A stretch of 62,711 bases of DNA from positions 1-62,711 of the IMG/VR virus record IMGVR_UViG_3300017746_000010. One strand, written 5' to 3'. The DNA is from a virus. This document shows, piece by piece, positions 50,684 to 60,056 of this stretch. The translations under genes and the position numbers were made by a program. The notes beneath the pieces are model-generated. The model saw only the letters and a list, made by a program, of their open reading frames with translations, searched no databases and had not been told where the DNA came from. Within the stretch, counting starts at the first letter, position 1. Each line of letters begins with the position of its first letter.

Positions 50684-52249
50684 TTAACCGTTAACTACTT
50701 TAAAGTAGTAATTTTCATCTAATACAACAGTATTACCATCAACTTCAGTTTGTATTAAGATATTATAGTATCTTTCAGGTTCCAAACCATTCATATAAAC
50801 TGTAAAGTAACTACTTGTTGCATCACAACTTATCTGAGTATATGTTTTATCAAAATCTACTATAAATTCATTTGTATCTAAATCTTTTATCGCATAATAA
50901 GAAGAAGTTGTTAAAGCATGTTGTTTCGTATCTAATGAACTTGTTTTAAAAGTTCTAGCTGGGAATTCAGGTCTAACATTTAATCTAAATTGATTAATAC
51001 TTTCACTATAAAATACTCCAGCATTATTATCTAATGCACAATAAATATCAGGTGTATCAATTACATCCAATTGTTGAATATCATAAGTGGATAATGTTAC
51101 ATTTGCTGTTGAAACTGCTCCTGATACGTTAGGTAAACTATTTATTTGAGTAGTTGACCACTGTAATGTATCCCCTGCTTTATATCCTAATCCTAATTCT
51201 TTTACATAAACACTTGTCATAGAAGAACTATTAAATACTCCTATAAATGTAGCACCTGTTCCATCACCTGAATTTGTTGGTGTTGGTAAGGATTGAGTAA
51301 ATGAACAAGATATAGAACTTGTTAATTCGTTTGTTGGGTAAGAACCTGTTAATGTTCTCCCTTGTTTAAAATCCCCACTACTAGTACTGTATAAAAAGTC
51401 TTGCCATCTAAATTCTAATTGAGGTGGGTATATTGTATTAGTATCTACTGAATAGTAGCTTATTTGAGGTGAAATTGCACTTACTGTTTGGAATTCTTTA
51501 CTATCTTCCCATTTAACTATAAATCCATCATTATCTTTAGATGTTAATCCTGGTAATGAAATTCCAGCTGATGATGAGTACCACATAGTTACTATAGGTG
51601 AAACATCAACATTTAAATCTTTTGTACTTCTTAAAGTATATTCTTGATATGATTCACTAATATTAATTTGTGTTCCAGTTTCTCTAACATATCCACCCGA
51701 ACCTGTATACCAAGAACCACCTGAACCAGTAGCTTCTGCTTTTGATAAATTCCAACTAGTATCATATGAACCAGTAGAAAATTGTGACCAACCTCCTGCA
51801 GGCCAAACATCTGCTGAACCTGAAAAGTCTTCATATTTCCAACTTACACCTGTATAATTTTGTAATTTATCTAAATATTGTCCTGATCCATTATTCCATG
51901 AAGATGAAACAGCATAAACATAAACCTTAGAATCTATAATTACATTAGTTGCTTTAGCAACATATAATTTTAAACGAGCATCCCATTTATCATTCCAATT
52001 AGAACTACCTGTAAGTGGTACTAATTTACCCGCATCTACTCCAGTTCCAGGTGCTTTCATTATATTGTTTACTACATCTAATATTTGATTATTATCAAAT
52101 TTAATTAATGATCTTGCTACTTGAGCTGTAGGATTTCTATCGACTACTAAATTAGCAACATCTAATATAGCATCTAAGCCAGTATTCATAGCTGAATAAG
52201 CACTATAAATAGAAGCATCTTTTTCGGGAAATAATTTATATACTGCCAT
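50684..52249 (-). CDS. baseplate/tail structural protein, DNRLRE-like, 521 aa
   Basis: The N-terminus YKLFPEKDASIYSAYSAMNT followed by ARSLIKFDNNQI resembles the DNRLRE type of beta-sandwich, in which A-T-I and RSLIKFD strands recur. A G-x-GATF module sits near residue 330 (GDGTGATFIGVF, LGLGYKAGDTLQ), the same small unit as in the 2259-residue protein. The rest is Ser/Thr/Tyr-rich strands. It follows gp6 by two bases and so belongs to the baseplate operon. Confidence 0.65.
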   Translation of the reverse strand: MAVYKLFPEKDASIYSAYSAMNTGLDAILDVANLVVDRNPTAQVARSLIKFDNNQILDVVNNIMKAPGTGVDAGKLVPLTGSSNWNDKWDARLKLYVAKATNVIIDSKVYVYAVSSSWNNGSGQYLDKLQNYTGVSWKYEDFSGSADVWPAGGWSQFSTGSYDTSWNLSKAEATGSGGSWYTGSGGYVRETGTQINISESYQEYTLRSTKDLNVDVSPIVTMWYSSSAGISLPGLTSKDNDGFIVKWEDSKEFQTVSAISPQISYYSVDTNTIYPPQLEFRWQDFLYSTSSGDFKQGRTLTGSYPTNELTSSISCSFTQSLPTPTNSGDGTGATFIGVFNSSSMTSVYVKELGLGYKAGDTLQWSTTQINSLPNVSGAVSTANVTLSTYDIQQLDVIDTPDIYCALDNNAGVFYSESINQFRLNVRPEFPARTFKTSSLDTKQHALTTSSYYAIKDLDTNEFIVDFDKTYTQISCDATSSYFTVYMNGLEPERYYNILIQTEVDGNTVVLDENYYFKVVNG

Positions 52250-52251
52250 AA

Positions 52252-54096
52252 TTAAAATAATGTTACTACTCTACCTTTAATATCAGTATTAGGATATTTA
52301 ATTTCAAATATACTTGGGTCTAATGAAGGAAATATTGTGCCATTTTGATTGGCAGCACTCATATCATAAGCCCACTCTGAATATCCTTGTGAAGTACCTA
52401 CTTTATTGGTAAAATTAATTTGTTTTACTGTTTGTACACCATCTATTGCATCTAATAATACAAATAGATCAGGTGTGATTATTGGTTGTTGGATTTGCCA
52501 TTTATCCGTTTTAAAATAATTTTGTAACGCTGTAATACATCTTTGTAATACTTGGTTGTTATTTTGGTTTGGGTACGTTATTATTTCGAAATCAATACCA
52601 AAATTGATAATAAAAGCATTTTTAATACTAATAGTATCACCAATCATTCTATATTCATTAATATAATTTTTTAAATTATTTTTTAATGTGTTTGAAGCTA
52701 TAGTTAAATAATTGTTTATATCTGATGATAAAACATAAATATCTAATGTTGTTGCTGCTTCATCTGCATTTGGTTTTTGAGTAAATGCTTTTGCAATTGT
52801 ACCAAATTTAGAGGGCATACTTAATGCTCTAACTAAATAATCATCCTGAGTTACATTTCTCATTTGTGTTGAGAATTGAGAGATTGCATTATTTCTTATT
52901 TCATCTATAGTATCACCATCTTGACCTCCACTTGCTGCTAATGGGTTATTAGCTGCTACTGAATCAAATACATACTGTCCTGTTGTATTATTTAATCCAC
53001 CTTTTAAAAATTGTACTGTTGATGTATCTACTTGTGTTAATGTTCCACCTAATACATTGGATGCTACACCTCCACCAGTTAAGTATCTAACTGTTAGTGT
53101 TGTGTTTGTTGGTGTAGTCCCATAAGTATTTGTAAATATAAAATTAGTAGGACTATATGCTGTTGTTAATTTATTTTGTAAGAAAGGTAAACCTAAACCT
53201 ACATTAAATGGGTTTGGTATTACTTCCTCCGTTGTTGTCGCAGGTGAACCAGCTCCAAATTGTAATTGTAATATATTATTTGCTAAAAATCTAGTTGCAA
53301 ATCTATTTTGTGTTGATTTTGTTTGAAGTAAATATGGTGCATCTGTATCTGTATAAGAATTTGGGTCGTTAGTGTTTGTATTTCTAATACTATCAAATAC
53401 TAAATCTTGACCTAAATAATCTACTTCATACCAATTATTACCATTTGAATCTAATACATCTATTATCCCTGCTATAGCTCCAGCATTAATGTTTACAGTT
53501 GCAAACTCAACTGGGGCACCAAATGAAAATTGTGTACTATTAATAACACCTGAATATGCTCTTGCTGATTTTCTTAATAAATAATAATCTGGGACTCCTG
53601 CTGATATTTGTGCTACAGAAACACTTGTTGGGTTATCTGAACTTGACACTGAAAAATCAATTGGGTCTTCTATAGTAAATGTTTGTGGTGTTCCTGTTGA
53701 TGTTTGAACCGTTGTGTTTGCATTTACATATAAAGCATAATCATAATCTGGTTCTGCTACTCCACCTACCAATTTTCTTGGTACTTGTTGATATACATCA
53801 ATTATTACTGTTGCTAAACCTGTTGCTTTAGGTTTATATCCGTACATATAAGCCATGTCATACAAATTATTTGTTTGACGAGCATATTGTAGGTAATTTT
53901 CTTGTATTTGATTATCTAAATAAAATGATAATACATCACCTACATAAGATGCCTGTTCCATAAACATCATACCTGGTGATGTTGCAGTAAAATCTGTATA
54001 GGTTGTAGGGAAATAAGTTTGGGAATAATTTATTAATTGATTCCTAAACGAAGCAAAGTCCTTATTTATGTAATTTATGTCTCTATTAATGGCCAT
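52252..54096 (-). CDS. 6: baseplate wedge protein gp6-like
   Basis: The 614-residue protein closely follows T4 gp6-type proteins of marine phages. The N-terminus is DINYINKDFASFRNQLINYS, with TDFTATSPGMMFMEQASYVG and LSFYLDNQIQENYLQYARQT after it. A baseplate-J-like core with NAISQFSTQMRNVTQDDYLVRAL follows, and the C-terminal EWAYDM segment is also typical. It forms the dimeric wedge clamp of the inner baseplate ring. It overlaps the gp25 gene by one base, matching a wedge-assembly order. Confidence 0.92.
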   Translation of the reverse strand: MAINRDINYINKDFASFRNQLINYSQTYFPTTYTDFTATSPGMMFMEQASYVGDVLSFYLDNQIQENYLQYARQTNNLYDMAYMYGYKPKATGLATVIIDVYQQVPRKLVGGVAEPDYDYALYVNANTTVQTSTGTPQTFTIEDPIDFSVSSSDNPTSVSVAQISAGVPDYYLLRKSARAYSGVINSTQFSFGAPVEFATVNINAGAIAGIIDVLDSNGNNWYEVDYLGQDLVFDSIRNTNTNDPNSYTDTDAPYLLQTKSTQNRFATRFLANNILQLQFGAGSPATTTEEVIPNPFNVGLGLPFLQNKLTTAYSPTNFIFTNTYGTTPTNTTLTVRYLTGGGVASNVLGGTLTQVDTSTVQFLKGGLNNTTGQYVFDSVAANNPLAASGGQDGDTIDEIRNNAISQFSTQMRNVTQDDYLVRALSMPSKFGTIAKAFTQKPNADEAATTLDIYVLSSDINNYLTIASNTLKNNLKNYINEYRMIGDTISIKNAFIINFGIDFEIITYPNQNNNQVLQRCITALQNYFKTDKWQIQQPIITPDLFVLLDAIDGVQTVKQINFTNKVGTSQGYSEWAYDMSAANQNGTIFPSLDPSIFEIKYPNTDIKGRVVTLF

Positions 54097-54512
54097 TATG
54101 CAAAGTTTAGTGTTAAGTCATCAGTGATTCCAGTATTTTTTACAGAATAAAATATTTCAACTGTTACATTATTGTTATCTGTATTTTCTTTTCCTCCATC
54201 TACATTTAATTCATTTAATATTACATTTGGAAATTCAGTTGATAATTTAGTTTGAATGTCTTCTATTAAATAATCTATATTTTCAGTAGATATTTGATTA
54301 AAAATAAATCTTCTTAAACCACCTCCAAATGCTGGGTTACCTGGTCTTTCACCTGGGTTTGTTAAAAAATAATTAATTAAATTGTTTTTAATTGATTTTT
54401 GTGTTGTGTAATTCGGAGTAAATACCCCACCTTCGTTAAAAGGTATATCTACACCAATACCTACTCGAGGTCTAGTGTCATTAGGGAATTTTTGTACTGC
54501 TCCAAATGCCAT
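54096..54512 (-). CDS. 25: baseplate wedge protein gp25-like
   Basis: The 138-residue protein fits the GPW/gp25 family in length and motifs: AVQKFPNDTRPRVGIGVDIP, KSIKNNLINYFLTNPGERP and NPAFGGGLRRFIFNQIS, where the PGER-x-x-x-P-x-FG-x-x-LRR core is diagnostic. It joins the wedge to the sheath at the baseplate. The order gp25 then gp6, with a one-base overlap, is typical. Confidence 0.93.
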   Translation of the reverse strand: MAFGAVQKFPNDTRPRVGIGVDIPFNEGGVFTPNYTTQKSIKNNLINYFLTNPGERPGNPAFGGGLRRFIFNQISTENIDYLIEDIQTKLSTEFPNVILNELNVDGGKENTDNNNVTVEIFYSVKNTGITDDLTLNFA

Positions 54513-54514
54513 AA

Positions 54515-54865
54515 TTATCCTTTACTATTCATTAATCCCATAATTTGATCCATACTAACATTTCCTTGTGGTAATTGACCATTTGGAGATGTTGTATCAC
54601 CTAACCCTGATACTTGTAATGGAACATCTGCTGATGTAGCATTAATTGTACCGTTAGCTCCAGGTCTCATACCATCTAAAACATTCATCATATTTTCTCT
54701 AAGTTTTAACTTATCTTCTTTAGGTAATGGTTGAGCTTCAACTGTTGGAGTTGATACTACTTGTTTGGGTGTTTTAATTGCCTCTAGTAAAATGTCCTTC
54801 ATTTCTTCTTGAATTGCTTCTTTCACTGCGGATTTTACTATAGATTTTAATTGATTTAATTTCAT
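54515..54865 (-). CDS. small coiled protein of the baseplate operon, 116 aa
   Basis: An N-terminal amphipathic helix (LNQLKSIVKSAVKEAIQEEM) is followed by a Pro/Lys stretch and a Gly/Asn-rich disordered tail with a final VSMDQIMGLMNSKG helix. It could be an assembly chaperone or adaptor for gp25. A late-promoter motif lies 17 bases before its start, so this gene heads the gp25-gp6 unit. Confidence 0.6.
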   Translation of the reverse strand: MKLNQLKSIVKSAVKEAIQEEMKDILLEAIKTPKQVVSTPTVEAQPLPKEDKLKLRENMMNVLDGMRPGANGTINATSADVPLQVSGLGDTTSPNGQLPQGNVSMDQIMGLMNSKG

Positions 54866-54882
54866 GTTAAAAAATTTAATTT

Positions 54883-54893
54883 ATTATAAATAT
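54883..54893 (-). promoter_or_regulatory. candidate late promoter, ATATTTATAAT
   Basis: An exact motif copy 17 bases before the start at 54865, in a 32-base gap. It would drive the gp25, gp6 and following baseplate genes. Confidence 0.6.
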
Positions 54894-54897
54894 TATA

Positions 54898-56451
54898 TTA
54901 GTCTGCTTTTAAATTGTTTTGTACTATATAAAATGCTAACTCGTCAATTAATATTTGATCTGTTGCACTAAATGATGCTTCACCTTTTAAAATTACAACT
55001 CCTTGTGAGTTAGTTGCGGTTGCAAATCTTCTATAGTAACCATCAACTTCATTTTCAGTATCTTCGACTACATTCATTGTAAACCCATTTACTACTCTTA
55101 AAGGTGGAGTTCCTTGTTCTGTACTTTCTTCTTGTAATGCTAGTAATTCATCATTTATTTCTTCCATACTTACATCACTAGGTATAGAACATTTTCCAAT
55201 TAAGGCATCAATTTTTTTAAGATACCTAAGTATTATTATGAGTGAAATTATTAAAAATACTAACGATATCAAAAGAGCTTTTCTAAGTTCTTTATTTATG
55301 TTAAGTAAAATTTCAAATTTTTCTTTTATATCTTCTAATAATGCAATTAAACTATAAGGTACACCTACTCCAGGAGGTACTGCTACTGGGAATGCTATTG
55401 AGCTAATTTGTATTTTTCCAGCTTTAAATAATCCAGTTAAATATAAAAATATAGCTGCTAATGCTGTGTTAGCTATTATTACAACCCATATTTGATTTAT
55501 TTGTCTTACAATTGAATTTCTTCTTTTAATTGCCATTCTTAGTAAAGCATCATTTGGACATCTTCCTTCTGCTACTTCTGCTCTTACATTTTTAGCTGCT
55601 ATTTTAGTTATACCAAATATAATCATTAACCCAATAGCTAAGGGAAATAATTTATTCTGAATTACAGAAGCAAATTTTAATACTTGTTCTTTTATAGCTA
55701 GTAAACTACGTTCTATAACACTTAATACTAATTTATTTACTTTTAGTGCTGCTTTATTAGCTTCAGATTTTAATTTATTAATAGCTTCTTCTGCTGCATC
55801 ATCTATATTAATTAAAGCTTTAATAGGTAATTCTTGTAACACTTCATTATTACCTGTAATTAATGTTTGATAATCTGGGGCAAATTCTTCTTTTTCATAT
55901 AATACTATAGGTTTAACTAATATTGTATTATCTTTAGGTAGTGTTGGAACACCAAATCTTAACTCCCATTCTCCTTTTTCGTCTGTTTTTATTTCAGGTG
56001 GGGTCGATTTACTATCCCAATCATATTCTTTATAAGTTTCTTCAACTGTAATTTTTTTAACTTTACCAAATATGTTTTTATCACCACTAGGATCTGGTTT
56101 TTTAACCTTTCTAGTCTTAGTCTCTAATACCATAGGGTATAGTGCTAATTGAGGTTTTACTATTACACCTTTTGCAGGTTCATTAGTTGCTTTATTATAT
56201 ACTCTACCCTTAATTTCAAAAGTTGAAATTACAGGAGTATTTTCGTTAATTAATTCTCTTACTGATTTAGGATCATCAAGAACTCGTTCTAACTCTTCAC
56301 CTTCTAATCCAGACTGTTCAGCTATTTTTCTTATTAATGGTTTTCCTTTTTCAGATACTAAATATTGTTGTCCAGCAGCCAAAAGAGTATCCTTAAGATT
56401 CATATTCTTAAGGTTTGAAATTTGATTCTTTAATTGACCCGCTGATATCAT
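54898..56451 (-). CDS. membrane-segment-containing tail/baseplate protein with Ig-like domain, 517 aa
   Basis: The N-terminal 70 residues are helical. Residues about 76-215 resemble a carboxypeptidase-regulatory-like beta sandwich common in Bacteroidota (FEIKGRVYNKATNEPAKGVI, then TDEKGEWELRF). Three hydrophobic stretches follow at about 268-283, 321-340 and 392-410, each long enough to cross a membrane. The gene sits between the gp5-like hub candidate and gp25, where a hub or tape-measure-type protein is expected. It may insert in the host inner membrane during DNA delivery. No known family identified. Confidence 0.6.
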   Translation of the reverse strand: MISAGQLKNQISNLKNMNLKDTLLAAGQQYLVSEKGKPLIRKIAEQSGLEGEELERVLDDPKSVRELINENTPVISTFEIKGRVYNKATNEPAKGVIVKPQLALYPMVLETKTRKVKKPDPSGDKNIFGKVKKITVEETYKEYDWDSKSTPPEIKTDEKGEWELRFGVPTLPKDNTILVKPIVLYEKEEFAPDYQTLITGNNEVLQELPIKALINIDDAAEEAINKLKSEANKAALKVNKLVLSVIERSLLAIKEQVLKFASVIQNKLFPLAIGLMIIFGITKIAAKNVRAEVAEGRCPNDALLRMAIKRRNSIVRQINQIWVVIIANTALAAIFLYLTGLFKAGKIQISSIAFPVAVPPGVGVPYSLIALLEDIKEKFEILLNINKELRKALLISLVFLIISLIIILRYLKKIDALIGKCSIPSDVSMEEINDELLALQEESTEQGTPPLRVVNGFTMNVVEDTENEVDGYYRRFATATNSQGVVILKGEASFSATDQILIDELAFYIVQNNLKAD

Positions 56452-56452
56452 G

Positions 56453-57799
56453 TTATGAAGTTTTAACTTTTTGTGATTTAAAAGAATCTATCATATCTTT
56501 TATAGGTCTAATAACATCTATTCCTAAACGTGCTTGTGCTCCAGCATTTGGAACTTGTGGTTCATCTTTTAAAGCACTAAACACATTATCAACTGTTTGT
56601 ATTAAAGCTTCAAATTGTTCTAAAAATTTATCTCCTAATATAACAGATTCTGTAGCATTTTGTTTACCTAAACTAACTACACCTTCTGATGATATTAAGT
56701 TTACATTTTTATTTGTAGATTTTATAGCTAAATCTTCATTTGATTCTAAAACAATACTTTTATAAGCCGACATTAATATACTATCTGTATTAGTATTAAA
56801 TAATAGTCTACCTGAATTCAATATTATTTGAGGGGAATTAAATGATTTAGGTGATATTGGGACTTTTTTAACAGTATTAGAAAAGGGTACAGGTTCAGCT
56901 AAAAATCTAGAAAAAGGAGTTACCTTTTTTCCTGTAGCTACTTCAATTTGTATCTGTTGAGTAGATGTTAAATATATTGATGCTAAATCATCTTGAACAT
57001 TTTCAGTAATTGGTATCCAACCTTCATCACTAACTGCTTCTGTTCCAGGTGCTACCCCATTTGGTTGACCATTTCTTATTATAGATATAGGATCACCATT
57101 TTCTCCTGAATTTGACCAATTGTTTTTTATTTTACCTGCTACTTTAGATGTATTACCTAATCTTATTGAATTACCAAATCTACCCTCTAAAATATTATCA
57201 CCTGAAAAAGGTAAGATAGGGTGTATATTTGATTTTTCTTTAAAAGTACCACCACTAGCTCCATTTAAATCTATTTCTTTTACTTCATCTGTTGTTTTTC
57301 TAACATTACCTAATGCTATTTGAAGATAATCTTTTAAAAATGAAGGAGCAGACACACCATTATTTTCAGTTGAATACATATCTGGGTAAGCATTATGGTT
57401 TGGAGCATTCCATAATGATATTGTACTTAAATAATAATATGATACTGTTGATGAAGTTTGTGATTGTTGAGTATTAGGTAATTTAAATAATAAAACTACT
57501 TCATTTACTAGAGGATATGTTTTTGAACTTGGTAAAAGTGGTTTTGCTAAGTTTGATGTTTTATTTTGTGTTTGATTAATTGTACTAGTAGGAGTATCCA
57601 TTAATTGAAACTTAATAGTCCCAATTCCTGCCCATTCTCCTACCTCATCCCACATTGTAGAATTAGAGTTTAATGATATATCAATTACTCTTGCAGGTAT
57701 TATTTTTTTAGAAAGTTCATCTAATTTAGAATTTTGAACGCTTTCGGCAAATTGTTGGCCAGGTCCTCCAAGCAAGGAATCAAACATGTTATTAGCCAT
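56453..57799 (-). CDS. candidate baseplate hub/spike protein (gp5-like), 448 aa
   Basis: Residues about 30-110 look like the gp5 N-terminal OB-fold: IIPARVIDISLNSNSTMWDE, GIGTIKFQLMD and VNEVVLLFKLP. The C-terminal half has strands of the kind seen in spike stems (SGRLLFNTNTDSILMSAYKS, VNLISSEGVVSLGKQ). No lysozyme domain is visible, unlike in T4 gp5. Position just upstream of the membrane-segment protein and gp25 supports a hub role. Identification is moderate because there is no signature motif. Confidence 0.6.
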   Translation of the reverse strand: MANNMFDSLLGGPGQQFAESVQNSKLDELSKKIIPARVIDISLNSNSTMWDEVGEWAGIGTIKFQLMDTPTSTINQTQNKTSNLAKPLLPSSKTYPLVNEVVLLFKLPNTQQSQTSSTVSYYYLSTISLWNAPNHNAYPDMYSTENNGVSAPSFLKDYLQIALGNVRKTTDEVKEIDLNGASGGTFKEKSNIHPILPFSGDNILEGRFGNSIRLGNTSKVAGKIKNNWSNSGENGDPISIIRNGQPNGVAPGTEAVSDEGWIPITENVQDDLASIYLTSTQQIQIEVATGKKVTPFSRFLAEPVPFSNTVKKVPISPKSFNSPQIILNSGRLLFNTNTDSILMSAYKSIVLESNEDLAIKSTNKNVNLISSEGVVSLGKQNATESVILGDKFLEQFEALIQTVDNVFSALKDEPQVPNAGAQARLGIDVIRPIKDMIDSFKSQKVKTS

Positions 57800-58152
57800 T
57801 ACTTTTCTTTTTTATCCTGTAAATTTTCGTTTAATTTATCTAACTCAGCTAGTAATTCTTCTTTTTCTGCTTCAGATATACCTAATGAATCACCTGTTCC
57901 AGTATTATTAACTACCCTTTGTACTATAGTAGCCATTTTAATCAATTGCTCATCATTACGAACACCTATTTCTAAGTATTCTTTAATAAGAGGTACAATT
58001 AAAGTAGCATCACCTATATCAGATATTAATGGTTTTAATTCGGATATTAACCCAGAAATTTGTGTTTCTTTTTTCTTTTGGTTATCATAAATCTCACTTA
58101 ATATGTCGGAGAATTTTTTCTTACCAAATACTACGTTGTCTAGTGCTCCCAT
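57799..58152 (-). CDS. small helical protein of the baseplate operon, 117 aa
   Basis: The protein is largely helical and acidic: FSDILSEIYDNQKKKETQIS, LIVPLIKEYLEIGVRNDEQL and a C-terminal coiled coil, EKEELLAELDKLNENLQDKK. It precedes the gp5-like gene with a one-base overlap and is led by a late-promoter motif, so it may be an assembly chaperone or tail adaptor. Family not recognised. Confidence 0.6.
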   Translation of the reverse strand: MGALDNVVFGKKKFSDILSEIYDNQKKKETQISGLISELKPLISDIGDATLIVPLIKEYLEIGVRNDEQLIKMATIVQRVVNNTGTGDSLGISEAEKEELLAELDKLNENLQDKKEK

Positions 58153-58161
58153 AATGTTTTT

Positions 58162-58172
58162 ATTATAAATAT
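58162..58172 (-). promoter_or_regulatory. candidate late promoter, ATATTTATAAT
   Basis: An exact motif copy nine bases before the start at 58152. It lies in the 36-base gap directly downstream of the late sigma factor gene and would open the structural region. Confidence 0.6.
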
Positions 58173-58188
58173 GGATATAGAATAAGTG

Positions 58189-58896
58189 TTAAAACTTACA
58201 CCAACCGTTTTCTAAGAAGAAAACATACTGAGATTTAAATATATCGTGAAGTTTATCTGCTATTTTAGTAATCTTAGGAGTTTTTACATCAACCATTTCA
58301 CGAATATAGATATAAAGTGCTTTTTTATTAAATACTTCTATAGTTTCTCTTTTTCTAAATAACTCAAGTATAGCATCTGCTATTTGAGCATCATTTTTCT
58401 TAGGAAACAATTCATAAATATTTTCTGTTGTATATTCAAGAAACAATTCAATATATTCACTTAATTCATCTTTTTCTTTAGCATAATCTCCTTGCTCATA
58501 TACATAAGTTGAATTATCTTTAGTTAAGTTATCAACAGGTACTTTTTTTATTTTTTTATTATAATTTTTAGTATTATATAATATTAACCATCTTTTAACA
58601 ATAGTACCAAAATAAGAATAGGCCTTAGCTCCTCTTGTTGGGTCAAATAAATGTATTTTAGATAATAAGAAAGTAATTATCTCGTGTTGGAGATGTTCTA
58701 AATTTTCTACCTCTGTATGGTAAAATTTAAATGTGTGAATTATATTCTCTGTTAACTTAAAATAGGGGTAATGAATATGCTTAGCATATATATCACTCCT
58801 TGTTTTAGGGTCTTTAGTGTTGTTATAGAGAACTATAGCATCCTCCGTATCTTGAGTAAAATAATTTTTACTCTTCTTTCTTCTCTTTTTTACCAT
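58189..58896 (-). CDS. 55: late transcription sigma factor, T4 gp55-like
   Basis: The 235-residue protein shows the gp55 pattern: DTEDAIVLYNNTKDPKTRSD, IIHTFKFYHTEVENLEHLQH, then FLLSKIHLFDPTRGAKAYSY and FGTIVKRWLI. This last stretch is the sigma region 2 core that contacts the -10 element and RNA polymerase. In T4, gp55 with the sliding clamp and gp33 directs late transcription from TATAAATA. Here the likely targets are the ATATTTATAAY sites. The N-terminal KKRRKKSK is basic. The upstream gene overlaps by about one base. Confidence 0.9.
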   Translation of the reverse strand: MVKKRRKKSKNYFTQDTEDAIVLYNNTKDPKTRSDIYAKHIHYPYFKLTENIIHTFKFYHTEVENLEHLQHEIITFLLSKIHLFDPTRGAKAYSYFGTIVKRWLILYNTKNYNKKIKKVPVDNLTKDNSTYVYEQGDYAKEKDELSEYIELFLEYTTENIYELFPKKNDAQIADAILELFRKRETIEVFNKKALYIYIREMVDVKTPKITKIADKLHDIFKSQYVFFLENGWCKF

Positions 58897-59168
58897 TAGT
58901 TGATTTTAAACCTTGATATACCATTTTGTATTACCTTTATTTGTTTGAAAAACCAACCAATTTCATCATCACTTTTAAATAAGTCTTTTTCGTCTATTTT
59001 CTTTAAACGTTCGTCCGCAAGTTCAATTTGTTTATTAAATTCTTTAATGTATTCATCATATTGCATAATAATATCTTCTTGCTTTTCAGTTTTACGAAGT
59101 AAATTCCACGTCGTAAACCCTAAAACTAAAGTTGATATTGACAATACTGAGATTACTATTATTTCCAT
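58896..59168 (-). CDS. single-span membrane protein with coiled coil, 90 aa
   Basis: Residues 2-20 or so are a hydrophobic segment (EIIVISVLSISTLVLGFTTW) followed by a long charged helix, YIKEFNKQIELADERLKKID. This is an N-terminally anchored, inward or outward facing rod, the overall shape of an inner-membrane spanin or of a phage membrane-associated protein. No lysis partner is adjacent: the neighbours are the sigma factor and an HD hydrolase, to which it is joined by one-base overlaps. Confidence 0.6.
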   Translation of the reverse strand: MEIIVISVLSISTLVLGFTTWNLLRKTEKQEDIIMQYDEYIKEFNKQIELADERLKKIDEKDLFKSDDEIGWFFKQIKVIQNGISRFKIN

Positions 59169-59944
59169 TATAAACTATCTAACATATTTTTTAAACCTGG
59201 GCTTTTAATCTTATTAAGTGCTTTAGATTTGGTACTTTTATTATTATTATTCGTCAATGTAAATGACTTCTTTGGCGTCTCCACGCTATTTTTAGAAAAT
59301 TTTGGGAGCCATTCAACTTCAAATTCAATACGTGCTGCCATCATATCAGCTTGATGCAAAATGAATGGTAAAGACGTACGAGGTTTTGTTTCGGGCATAA
59401 ATGATTTTAAATATTTCTCATTAGCCGAATCATATAAACCATCATGTGTCTGGATAGCTAACATTTCATTAAATGTATATTTGATATCATGTGATTGTAG
59501 TAAAAATAATCCACGGTCTGGTACAGCTGCAAATGCAATTTTCTTATTATGCATATACTCTTCACCTAATTTATCTCGTCTCCACTGATCAGTTTGAGGG
59601 ATATAAGATTCATTTTGTGCATCACCCATTTTACCTAAATCATGGTTAATAGCAGAAAATACTAATTCTTCAATAGTAAATGTAGAAGTATCCATTCCAA
59701 ATTCCTTCCAAACATCATACATTTTTAAAGAAGCATCAACAACTCTATTTACATGATCAACATATCCACCTGGAAATGCTGAGTGGTATTCTTTTTTATG
59801 TGATGCTGGCATTAGTATGATTCGTTCTTCATACTTTTTGTAAAAATCTAGTAATTTTTGTTTACGATCACCCGTAATGTATTTACTAATATTAGAGTTA
59901 AATTTTTCCCAATTTGACTGGAGTTGTTCTGCTGTTAATGTCAT
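59168..59944 (-). CDS. HD-domain phosphohydrolase, 258 aa
   Basis: Metal-binding residues of the HD superfamily are present: His64 in GGYVDHVNRVV, His101-Asp102 in FSAINHDLGKMG, and a later Asp in ILHQADMMAARI. This order, H...HD...D, is typical of nucleotide phosphohydrolases. In a phage it may hydrolyse dNTPs or signalling nucleotides; which one cannot be read from sequence. The C-terminus is Asn/Lys-rich and probably disordered. It is followed by the membrane protein and the late sigma factor genes. Confidence 0.8.
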   Translation of the reverse strand: MTLTAEQLQSNWEKFNSNISKYITGDRKQKLLDFYKKYEERIILMPASHKKEYHSAFPGGYVDHVNRVVDASLKMYDVWKEFGMDTSTFTIEELVFSAINHDLGKMGDAQNESYIPQTDQWRRDKLGEEYMHNKKIAFAAVPDRGLFLLQSHDIKYTFNEMLAIQTHDGLYDSANEKYLKSFMPETKPRTSLPFILHQADMMAARIEFEVEWLPKFSKNSVETPKKSFTLTNNNNKSTKSKALNKIKSPGLKNMLDSL

Positions 59945-59953
59945 AACTTTTAT

Positions 59954-60016
59954 TTATTTATTATTAATGTAACGTTTAATCCCTTTATCCCCTGGTGCCT
60001 TTGTTTCAATTCCCAT
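59954..60016 (-). CDS. possible short ORF, 20 aa or longer with a non-ATG start
   Basis: In the 112-base gap between the HD hydrolase and the next gene, a frame from the ATG at 60016 gives MGIETKAPGDKGIKRYINNK and stops at 59954. The same frame stays open upstream without an ATG, reading PWRYRVFEKMGIETK, and runs into the end of the 150-residue gene. It may be a small protein with a TTG start, a frameshifted tail, or noise. Confidence 0.2.
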   Translation of the reverse strand: MGIETKAPGDKGIKRYINNK

Positions 60017-60056
60017 TTTTTCAAAAACCCTGTATCTCCAAGGTACCGAAAATATT

